Positions 26,361 to 33,701 of a stretch of 63,060 nucleotides of DNA are shown here, one piece after another. Position 1 is the stretch's first letter; every line of letters begins with the position of its first letter. Origin of the DNA: Lewinellaceae bacterium (lineage in GTDB: Bacteria > Bacteroidota > Bacteroidia > Chitinophagales > Saprospiraceae); NCBI GenBank assembly GCA_020636445.1, contig JACJXV010000023.1, forward strand, positions 1 to 63,060, given 5' to 3'. Position numbers and translations under genes: made by a program. The notes under the pieces are model-generated. The model was not told where the DNA came from. It was given only the letters and a program-made list of their open reading frames with translations, and ran no database searches.

Positions 26361-26368
26361 TATTTTTG
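26361..26368 (+). promoter_or_regulatory. TATTTTTG, -7 promoter element
   Basis: Perfect TAnnTTTG match 16 bp before the methyltransferase start codon, so the leader would be very short. Confidence 0.6.
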
Positions 26369-26384
26369 TGTTTAACTTGAAATA

Positions 26385-26987
26385 ATGGACGCAACATTCT
26401 GGAACGAACGCTATGCAAAAGAAGCTTACGCTTACGGCGAAGCACCTAATACCTTTTTTGCCCGTACGCTCCGGAATTACCCGCCAGGTCGGCTTTTGCT
26501 TCCCCTGGAAGGGGAAGGTCGAAATGCCGTTTTTGCAGCCAGCGAGGGGTGGGTGGTTGACGCTTTTGATTACAGTGTTGCCGGAAAAGATAAAGCCCTT
26601 TCGTTAGCCCAAAAAGTGGCCGTTACTATTCAATACACCGTATCCGAGGTAACGAAATATCCTTTTGCGGCTGAAGCATACGATGCCATAGGGTTGTGCT
26701 ACGCCCATTTATCGCCGCCTGACCGCAGCTATCTCCATCAACAGGCATCCAATGCCCTGCGACCGGGCGGGCATCTGATCCTGGAAGCATTTCGGCCTGC
26801 ACAATTGAGCTATCACTCAGGGGGGCCCCGCAATGCCGAATGGCTTTACACCCCGGAAATGCTCACTCTGGATTTTCCGGGGCTGGAATTCCTTACCCTG
26901 GAGACACCAATAATAGATCTAGCAGAAGGTCAGTTTCACTGTGGAGAAGCTGCCGTTATTCGCTTAATTGCCCAAAAACCTGCTTAA
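26385..26987 (+). CDS. Class I SAM-dependent methyltransferase
   Basis: The opening DATFWNERYAKEAYAYGEAPN and the motif I equivalent LLLPLEGEGRNAVFAA define a small methyltransferase group related to TehB and thiol methyltransferases, in which the usual GxGxG is altered to EGEGRN. VDAFDYS is the acidic SAM-ribose strand; later LRPGGHLILEAF fits motif III. Such proteins are often linked to tellurite or thiol detoxification. The ArsR gene upstream makes a detoxification role possible but unproven. Confidence 0.85.
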   Translation: MDATFWNERYAKEAYAYGEAPNTFFARTLRNYPPGRLLLPLEGEGRNAVFAASEGWVVDAFDYSVAGKDKALSLAQKVAVTIQYTVSEVTKYPFAAEAYDAIGLCYAHLSPPDRSYLHQQASNALRPGGHLILEAFRPAQLSYHSGGPRNAEWLYTPEMLTLDFPGLEFLTLETPIIDLAEGQFHCGEAAVIRLIAQKPA

Positions 26988-27013
26988 CTTTAACCCAAAA
27001 CCTGGTAACTCCT

Positions 27014-27397
27014 ATGGGAATATTCAGTAAAGGTTCAAAACTATATAGCATGCTGGGGTTCAAATGCCCCCGCTGTATGGAAGGAGATTTGTACCAAACA
27101 CCAACCTTCTCTTTCCGCAAGCCATTTGTCATGCATGAACGCTGCCCCAACTGCCGGCAAGATTTTATGCCCGAACCCGGGTTTTACTACGGGGCCATGT
27201 TTATCTCCTATATTTTTACGGGTTGGTTCTGTATTGGGTTTGTACTGTTCTTTCACTGGGTACTAGGCTGGAGCACGTTGGCCTCCTTTTCTCTACTCAT
27301 TGCTGTTTGTGCCTTTTTCTTTGTTTATATTTTTCGCCTGGCACGCTCCATCTGGCTTAGCCTGATGGTCAAATACAATCCCAGTAAGCGCGATTAA
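27014..27397 (+). CDS. DUF983 family protein (zinc ribbon plus two membrane helices)
   Basis: A CxxC pair in FKCPRCMEGD and another in ERCPNCRQDF form a zinc ribbon, followed by EPGFYYGAMF and two strong membrane helices. This is the layout of DUF983, common in Bacteroidota, function unknown. The start ATG at 27014 (MGIFSKGSKLY) is chosen over a longer frame that runs inside the methyltransferase gene. It lies 26 bp after that gene and is probably co-transcribed. Confidence 0.87.
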   Translation: MGIFSKGSKLYSMLGFKCPRCMEGDLYQTPTFSFRKPFVMHERCPNCRQDFMPEPGFYYGAMFISYIFTGWFCIGFVLFFHWVLGWSTLASFSLLIAVCAFFFVYIFRLARSIWLSLMVKYNPSKRD

Positions 27398-27426
27398 CTT
27401 AATTCCTACCTTTAAAATGTACGACC

Positions 27427-28068
27427 ATGGTTGATGCCCAATTACTTGACCTGATCCATAAAAAATATCCGGCCATTGCTGAAAAAGGCCTGCAGGAAGA
27501 AATTGCCTCGGTAGGAAAACTCGTCCAGTATAAAGCTGGCGAGGTAATTATGGACATCGGCAGTTATGTGAAAATGGTTCCGCTGGTGATCGAGGGCTCC
27601 ATCAAGGTGGTCCGGGAAGATGAAGAAGGGAATGAATTATTCCTGTATTACCTCCAGTCAGGCGAAACCTGCTCCATGTCATTCACCTGCTGCATGATGA
27701 ATAAACGCAGTGAAATTCGCACCGTCGCTGAGGAAAACACCACCATCATTGGTATTCCTATGCGGTACATGGATGAATGGATGTCCAAATACCAAAGCTG
27801 GAAAAATTTCGTCATGCAGACCTACGATTTTCGCATGCTGGAATTAGTGAAAACCATCGACAGCATCGCCTTCAAAAAGATGGATGAGCGACTGCTGGAA
27901 TACCTGAAGAAAAAGGTGCAAGCTACCGGATCTAAAACGATCAGTGCCACGCACCAGGAAATTGCCTACGACTTGAATGCTTCCCGGGAAGCCGTATCCC
28001 GGCTGCTTAAACAACTCGAAAAATCCGGACAGGTAAAGTTGGGACGCAACCGGATTGATCTGGTGTGA
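27427..28068 (+). CDS. Crp/Fnr family transcriptional regulator
   Basis: Residues about 20-130 form a cyclic-nucleotide-binding-like beta-roll (YKAGEVIMDIG, GSIKVVREDEEGNELFLYYLQSGETC). The C-terminal winged helix reads THQEIAYDLNASREAVSRLLKQLEKSG. Several Cys lie in the effector domain (ETCSMSFTCCMM), which might act in redox or metal sensing; the CxxC spacing of Fnr iron-sulfur clusters is not clear. It starts 29 bp after DUF983. Cytochrome bd genes lie 1.3 kb downstream, so oxygen or redox control is one idea. Confidence 0.88.
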   Translation: MVDAQLLDLIHKKYPAIAEKGLQEEIASVGKLVQYKAGEVIMDIGSYVKMVPLVIEGSIKVVREDEEGNELFLYYLQSGETCSMSFTCCMMNKRSEIRTVAEENTTIIGIPMRYMDEWMSKYQSWKNFVMQTYDFRMLELVKTIDSIAFKKMDERLLEYLKKKVQATGSKTISATHQEIAYDLNASREAVSRLLKQLEKSGQVKLGRNRIDLV

Positions 28069-28071
28069 TGC

Positions 28072-28126
28072 GTTGCTGGTTGCTGGTTGCTGGTACTGCC
28101 GACTGCTCACTGCTCACTCTTCACTG
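28072..28126. repeat. Degenerate 7-bp repeat array after the Crp gene
   Basis: GTTGCTG units are followed by ACTGCTC units, the reverse complements of the ACCAGCA and GTGAGCA units at 25.4 kb. A GCCCGCC-type element follows at 28144. Confidence 0.8.
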
Positions 28127-28206
28127 ATTTTTTACCCGCCGAAGCCCGCCATAGGCGGACAAGCCTAGCGGAGGCGAAGGACTCCCCTTCAATCCCCCCA
28201 ATTAAA

Positions 28207-28671
28207 ATGACACCGCTTACTGACCATTTTCTGGAAAGCCTCATTAGCCGTTTTTTGGCAGGCACGCTTCTGCATCATGAATGGACGCACGAGGCTCATC
28301 TGTGTGTTGGACTTTGGCATGTGCTCCAATACCCCCAGGATGAAGCGCTGGTGCATCTGCGGCAACGAATCACCTATTTTAATACCCGGATTGGTATTGA
28401 GAACACAACCAACAGTGGTTATCATGAAACGCTCACTACTTTTTACGTCCAACTATTGGCATTTTATGTCCAGCAGGTCCCAGGTAAATTTCTCCAGCAA
28501 GCCAACCAATTAATAGCCAGTCCGCTGGCTGACAGGAGCCTTCCTCTGACTTTCTATTCCCGTGAACTTCTTTTCTCTGCAACAGCACGCGCCCAGTGGG
28601 TTGCCCCTGACCTCAAGCCCCTGATCTTTTCGGCTTATATCGTACCTACTCCACCATCACTGACCGATTAA
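28207..28671 (+). CDS. Uncharacterised protein with HHEWTHEAHL motif
   Basis: A 154-residue protein, mostly helical. Near residue 22 it has HHEWTHEAHLCVGLWH, five His in a row of 16, and later NSGYHETLTTFYV. I have an impression of a conserved family with a WTHxAH motif, but can name no function; metal or heme binding is only suggested by the His content. The start ATG at 28207 avoids a longer frame that would run through the heptamer repeats. Confidence 0.65.
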   Translation: MTPLTDHFLESLISRFLAGTLLHHEWTHEAHLCVGLWHVLQYPQDEALVHLRQRITYFNTRIGIENTTNSGYHETLTTFYVQLLAFYVQQVPGKFLQQANQLIASPLADRSLPLTFYSRELLFSATARAQWVAPDLKPLIFSAYIVPTPPSLTD

Positions 28672-28744
28672 ACCTAAGCGGATGGCGAGCATTTTTACCA
28701 ATTTTCCAGTAACTTTCGGAAGAAGCTAACCCAACGAAGCAGTT

Positions 28745-29155
28745 ATGGATAATAGTGATCTCGATCGCCTTTTACAGCATTTCTCTGATAGTGCCGATGA
28801 CGAATGGGCTTTGCTGCACAGTACCGGTCCGGAGTACTTTTCTACGGCGCAACTCCTGCACATGCAAGGTCAGTGGCAGTTTAAATTTCAACTTTTCCAG
28901 TGGGCTAACAGCCTGACTATCCGGATTGCCAGCTGGGCACCCTTGTGGTTAGCACTGGGACTTATTTTTGGTGCGCTGCGCTGGAATATCCTGGGTTTTC
29001 TGTGCATGGCACTGTTCTTGCTGTCCTTTTTCCTTTTTCTGGGCGGACTCTGGTTTATCCGGTCCTGGCTAGGCGGGAAAGGCGCACTTGAAGCCGATGG
29101 TGATTTGTTAGCCGGCGAATTGCGCAAGCGCAAGGCTGGTGATCTTGCCGGCTAA
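28745..29155 (+). CDS. Hypothetical protein with two membrane helices
   Basis: Not recognised. The first 45 residues are acidic and soluble, then come two hydrophobic segments (IRIASWAPLWLALGLIFGAL and ILGFLCMALFLLSFFLFLGG), and a short charged tail. It lies between the HHEWTH protein and cydA on the same strand; no functional link can be shown. Confidence 0.55.
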   Translation: MDNSDLDRLLQHFSDSADDEWALLHSTGPEYFSTAQLLHMQGQWQFKFQLFQWANSLTIRIASWAPLWLALGLIFGALRWNILGFLCMALFLLSFFLFLGGLWFIRSWLGGKGALEADGDLLAGELRKRKAGDLAG

Positions 29156-29327
29156 GGATTTCACGTTAGTAATTATGATCACCAAACGCCAACTTGGCGG
29201 TTCTTAATTTGCAGCTGCTTTCTGACAAGATGCCTCCTAAATCAGGATTTTCTTGTTCCAAACAGAACAACAACCTTGATTGTCTTTGTACAAATAAGGT
29301 GAATTATCCCTATAAACACCAGTAGTC

Positions 29328-30704
29328 ATGTTTGACGTAGAAATTCTCGCCCGCATTCAATTTGCTTTTACTGTTGCCTTTCACTATATCTATCCGCCGT
29401 TGAGTATTGGACTGGGCCTGCTCATGGTGCTCATGGAAGGCCTCTATTTACGTACCGGCGACGCCGACTACGAAAAGCTGGCCCGTTTCTGGACCAAAAT
29501 ATTTGCTGTCACGTTCGGCATTGGGGTAGCAACCGGCATTGTCATGGAGTTTGAGTTCGGCACCAATTGGGCCACCTATTCCCGGTACGTAGGTGATATT
29601 TTTGGCAGTGCTCTGGCGGCAGAAGGTATTTTTGCTTTTGCCCTCGAAAGTGGATTTCTGGGTATTCTTCTTTTTGGCTGGGACCGGGTAAGCTCGCGGG
29701 TCCATTTTATCGCAACAGTTGGGGTCTGGCTAGGGTCGATGTTTTCGGCGGTCTGGATTGTCGTTGCTAATTCCTGGCAACAGACGCCCGCCGGCTACCA
29801 CATTGTTGGCGAAGGTATGAATGCGCGGGCAGAAATTACCGATTTCTGGGCCATGGTTTTCAATCCTTCCAGTGTCGATCGGCTACTACACGTTTGGGTA
29901 GGGGCTTTTCTAGCGGGTACATTTTTGGTACTTAGTGTCCATGCCTGGTACTTGCTCAAAGGACGCTACGAAGCAATCTCTCGCAAGGCATTCAGCCTGG
30001 CGCTACTGGTGGGGCTGGTTTTCAGTTTAAGTCAGTTGCTGACTGGTCACCGCTCGGCCGAAGGCGTTTCCCGCAACCAACCAATCAAGATGGCCGCGTT
30101 GGAAGGGCACTTTGCCGCCGAAGCGCCCGCGGATCTATTCCTGTTTGGCTGGGTCGATGAGGAGCAACAAACCACCCATGGGTTGGCAATTCCTGGCGGC
30201 CTGAGTTTACTACTACATCAGGATCCCCAAGCGCCCGTAAAGGGCTTACAAGCTTTCCCAGCGGAGGACCATCCGGATACCATTAATGGGGTATTTCAGT
30301 TTTACCACCTGATGGTCGCTATCGGGTTAGCCCTCATTGGCCTCACCATATTAGCCGCCTTCTTTTGGTGGCGCGGCACATTATTCTCTAAGCGTTGGTT
30401 ATTGCGTATTTTCGTACTAGCCGTCCTGCTGCCTAATATCGCTAATCAGGTAGGTTGGTTTTCGGCAGAAATGGGTCGACAGCCCTGGGTTGTTTATGGG
30501 CTTTTAAGAACCTCCGACGCGCTATCAAGGCAAGTAACGGCTGGCCAGATTGTTTTCTCCTTAATTATGTTTACGCTGATTTACAGCCTGCTTTTCGCGC
30601 TATTCCTGTACATGCTTACGAAAAAAATCAAAGCAGGTCCCTACGACGAAGACAGTATTCAACATAGTCCGCGTCAGCAGGAGATGGCCGGTTTTCTAGA
30701 ATAA
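29328..30704 (+). CDS. cydA: Cytochrome bd ubiquinol oxidase subunit I
   Basis: The start MFDVEILARIQFAFTVAFHY includes His19, the heme b595 ligand. EMGRQPWVVYGLLRT contains the GRxPW signature and the Met that ligates heme b558. Q-loop residues Lys and Glu are present in QPIKMAALEGHF. At 458 residues it is shorter than E. coli CydA, consistent with the short Q-loop subclass. It oxidises quinol and reduces O2 to water in the inner membrane, with high oxygen affinity. cydB follows by 87 bp. TGTCTTTG at 29281 is a 7-of-8 match to the -7 promoter box. Confidence 0.95.
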   Translation: MFDVEILARIQFAFTVAFHYIYPPLSIGLGLLMVLMEGLYLRTGDADYEKLARFWTKIFAVTFGIGVATGIVMEFEFGTNWATYSRYVGDIFGSALAAEGIFAFALESGFLGILLFGWDRVSSRVHFIATVGVWLGSMFSAVWIVVANSWQQTPAGYHIVGEGMNARAEITDFWAMVFNPSSVDRLLHVWVGAFLAGTFLVLSVHAWYLLKGRYEAISRKAFSLALLVGLVFSLSQLLTGHRSAEGVSRNQPIKMAALEGHFAAEAPADLFLFGWVDEEQQTTHGLAIPGGLSLLLHQDPQAPVKGLQAFPAEDHPDTINGVFQFYHLMVAIGLALIGLTILAAFFWWRGTLFSKRWLLRIFVLAVLLPNIANQVGWFSAEMGRQPWVVYGLLRTSDALSRQVTAGQIVFSLIMFTLIYSLLFALFLYMLTKKIKAGPYDEDSIQHSPRQQEMAGFLE

Positions 30705-30791
30705 CCGGGGAGCAATTTTTCTGGGCTAAATTAACGAATCCCTTATCCTGACCAGTATTTTACTGCTGGCACACCACAAACACCTCGCAAT

Positions 30792-31820
30792 ATGTTATTT
30801 GGCATTGATTATCCAACCTGGTGGTTTTTAGTCGTCGGAGCCCTGTTCAGCGGGTACGCTATCCTCGATGGTTTTGACCTGGGTGCCGGTGCCTGGCACC
30901 TGTTCTTGCGCAAAGAAGAAAGCAGACGTATTGCACTCAATGCCATAGGTCCGGTATGGGATGGCAATGAAGTATGGCTGGTAATTGGCGGCGGGGCTTT
31001 ATTCGCAGGCTTCCCAGTCGTCTATGCTACGGTATTTTCGATTATGTACATTCCCTTTATGTTGTTCCTGGCGTTTTTGATTTTTCGGGCAGTATCCATT
31101 GAGTTTCGCAGCAAGGAGCCTATGAAATGGTGGCGCCAAACCTGGGATATCCTTTACAGTGTGTCGAGCATTATGCTGGCAGTTTTGCTGGGGGTAGTTC
31201 TTGGTAACATCCTTCAGGGAATGGCTATTGGCCCTGATTGGACGTTGCAAGGAACCTGGTTGCAGTTTCTCAATCCCTACGCCCTCTTAATTGGAATCAC
31301 TACCCTGGCACTATTCATGCTCCACGGAGCAATTTATCTGGCGATGAAAACGGAGGGGCGATTATTTGCCAAAGTAACCTTACTTATTAGGCGGGCGATT
31401 ATCTTTTTCCTGGTTACTTTTGGAATAGCCACCGTAGCCTCCTTGATTTACTTCCCCCATCTTTCTGATCGTTTTCGGGAATCACCCATCTTGTTCGTCG
31501 TACCCTTGCTGGCCTTCCTCAGCATTGCCAATATTCCCCGGCTGATTACCAAAAGGCAGTATCGGGGAGCCTTTATTTTTTCAGCAATCACCGTCAGCAT
31601 GTTGCTGATGATGGTTGCCATTGAGCTTTATCCCGTTTTGGTATTATCTACGGTAGATCCCATTTATAATATCACGATCTACAATGCCGCAGCCTCAACA
31701 AAATCACTGGGCATCATGCTGACCATTGCCGCGATTGGTACACCTTTAGTCCTCGGCTATACCGCCTTTGTTTTTTATACGTTTCGGGGAAAAGTTAAAC
31801 TCGACGATCATAGTTATTGA
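30792..31820 (+). CDS. cydB: Cytochrome bd ubiquinol oxidase subunit II
   Basis: A 342-residue membrane protein with about eight or nine helices. The segment GPVWDGNEVWLVIGGGALFAGFPVVYAT is the CydB core, and YAILDGFDLGAG near the start is also conserved. It forms the heterodimer with CydA. The assembly transporter genes cydCD are not in this window. Confidence 0.95.
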   Translation: MLFGIDYPTWWFLVVGALFSGYAILDGFDLGAGAWHLFLRKEESRRIALNAIGPVWDGNEVWLVIGGGALFAGFPVVYATVFSIMYIPFMLFLAFLIFRAVSIEFRSKEPMKWWRQTWDILYSVSSIMLAVLLGVVLGNILQGMAIGPDWTLQGTWLQFLNPYALLIGITTLALFMLHGAIYLAMKTEGRLFAKVTLLIRRAIIFFLVTFGIATVASLIYFPHLSDRFRESPILFVVPLLAFLSIANIPRLITKRQYRGAFIFSAITVSMLLMMVAIELYPVLVLSTVDPIYNITIYNAAASTKSLGIMLTIAAIGTPLVLGYTAFVFYTFRGKVKLDDHSY

Positions 31821-31938
31821 CGGCGTTTTGCGCATTAGCGTAATCGCTTGTTGGTGTTTTGGTGTAAACTTATTTCAGGAATCGACGGTAGACCAAACGT
31901 GCCAATTGCTAATGCGCTAACACGCTATTACCCAACAG

Positions 31939-32550
31939 CTACTCTAATAAGCTCGCCAGCTCCTCCAACCTTGACCACCACATAGCTTCTGTAGGGGTAT
32001 GCGTTGCGTTAGGATAGTTCTTTCTTACCCTGTCCATCCATTGCCTGGCCAGTTCCTGTTCATCATTTTCAACAGCCGCCTGAATATTGGTTGTTGCCGC
32101 GTGGAGCGAGAATGTCATATCCTCCTCCGGTAAAAACTGCCGGCGCAACCAATTGTACAGGAGCGTAAAATAGCCCACCTCCGCCCGGTGCAACCGAAAA
32201 ATCAACTCCTTAGGATAAGGCGTCCAGGCGCTATCGCTGATTTCGAGTCGAATCCCTGACTCCAGCGCCAGCATGCCCTGCATATCATAGCCATATTTTT
32301 CCTGATGAATCCCGGTGGCTGATTCAACCCGCCACTCCAAATAAGCACCCGGTGCCGACCAGCTGGCCGCTTTAGCCAACCCTGGTTCGCCGTTGCGATC
32401 CGGCAACTTTTTTTCATGAGTAGGTTCAAACGCCCAAACGCCGGTATCTCCACTCAACAGCGGTGCAGCCTGGCGGAACAACTCCAGCAGACGATCCTCC
32501 CGCAGGGAGTGCCGAAAATAAATAAGCCAGGGGCGTAACGTATAAATCAT
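31939..32550 (-). CDS. Hypothetical protein
   Basis: A 203-residue soluble-looking protein that I do not recognise. It has many aromatic residues and an acidic C-terminus (RLEELASLLE), no signal peptide and no membrane helix. It is on the strand opposite to cydB and metF and so forms its own unit. Codon use looks like that of its neighbours. Confidence 0.55.
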   Translation of the reverse strand: MIYTLRPWLIYFRHSLREDRLLELFRQAAPLLSGDTGVWAFEPTHEKKLPDRNGEPGLAKAASWSAPGAYLEWRVESATGIHQEKYGYDMQGMLALESGIRLEISDSAWTPYPKELIFRLHRAEVGYFTLLYNWLRRQFLPEEDMTFSLHAATTNIQAAVENDEQELARQWMDRVRKNYPNATHTPTEAMWWSRLEELASLLE

Positions 32551-32676
32551 CCTTTGTTGGGCTGCCGATCGTAATTAGACCGGATTATGATTCAGTGATG
32601 ACAATTCCAGATGGATTTTCCGTGCGTGAATTAGTAGCTTTACGCCGCAAAACCCCCTAAATCGACCGTCGGTCTA

Positions 32677-33633
32677 ATGAAAGTAACAGAATATTTTGAA
32701 AAAGCCAACGGAAAGACGCTGATCTCTTTCGAAATTTTACCCCCACTGAAGGGTAGTGGCATGCAGGATATCTTCAAAGTTTTGGATCCCTTAATGGAAT
32801 TCAAACCCCCATTTATCGATGTGACCTATCATCGGGAGGAATTTGTCTACAAGCGCCGGGCCAGTGGTTATTACGAAAAAACAGCTATTCGCAAGCGCCC
32901 GGGTACCGTAGGAATCTGTGCGGCCATCATGCACCGCTATGGCGTCGATGCTGTCCCCCACCTTATTTGTGGGGGCTTTACCCGCGAGGATACGGAGAAT
33001 GCTCTTATCGATTTGAATTTCCTGGAAATCAATAACGTATTGGCGCTGCGGGGCGATGCCCAACAGTTTGAATCCAAATTTGAAAGGGAGCCGGAAGGGC
33101 ACGAATTTGCCCTTGACCTGGTCAAGCAGATTGCGGATATGAACCAGGGTAAATACCTCGACCTGGACATTGAAAACGGCCAGAAAACGGACTTTTGCAT
33201 TGGCATTGCCGGTTATCCCGAAAAGCATTTTGAGGCCCCCAACATGGAAAGTGACCTGCATTTCACCAAAAAGAAGGTGGAAGCAGGAGCTAACTATATT
33301 GTTACCCAAATGTTTTTTGACAACAGTAAATTCTTCGATTACGTGGAACGGTGCCGCCAGGCTGGCATTAATGTCCCTATCGTTCCCGGTCTTAAACCCC
33401 TCACTAAGCTCTATCAATTGAGTTCTATTCCCCGTCATTTTTTTGTTCATTTGCCTAACGATTTGGTTGATGCTATACTAGCCGCCAAAACCGCCGAAGC
33501 CCGTCAGGAGGTAGGTGTCGAATGGTGCATTGCCCAATCCAAAGAATTGAAGGCGGCGGGGATTCCCTGCCTCCATTATTATACGATGGGTGATGCCAAT
33601 ACGATTCGCCGTATCATTGAAGCTATTGACTAA
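32677..33633 (+). CDS. metF: Methylenetetrahydrofolate reductase
   Basis: FEILPPLKG contains the conserved Glu of the family (F-E-x2-P-P), and DVTYH, HLICGG, VLALRGD follow in the order of a MetF TIM barrel with FAD. The enzyme reduces 5,10-methylene-THF to 5-methyl-THF for methionine synthesis. Length (318) is normal. The start codon lies in one arm of an inverted repeat (ATTAGACCG at 32574 with CGGTCTAAT at 32670-32678), and TAGCTTTA near 32633 is a near match to the promoter box. No SAM riboswitch was seen. Confidence 0.95.
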   Translation: MKVTEYFEKANGKTLISFEILPPLKGSGMQDIFKVLDPLMEFKPPFIDVTYHREEFVYKRRASGYYEKTAIRKRPGTVGICAAIMHRYGVDAVPHLICGGFTREDTENALIDLNFLEINNVLALRGDAQQFESKFEREPEGHEFALDLVKQIADMNQGKYLDLDIENGQKTDFCIGIAGYPEKHFEAPNMESDLHFTKKKVEAGANYIVTQMFFDNSKFFDYVERCRQAGINVPIVPGLKPLTKLYQLSSIPRHFFVHLPNDLVDAILAAKTAEARQEVGVEWCIAQSKELKAAGIPCLHYYTMGDANTIRRIIEAID

Positions 33634-33701
33634 CGAATTGCCTTTCCATACTACCTTTAAGCACCTGATCTGTTGATTTACACACCAGAAAAAACACTTC
33701 T

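Noticed and set aside
32560..32676. SAM riboswitch upstream of metF
   Set aside because: I could not find the conserved helices or core bases of known SAM riboswitches, only a 9-bp inverted repeat.
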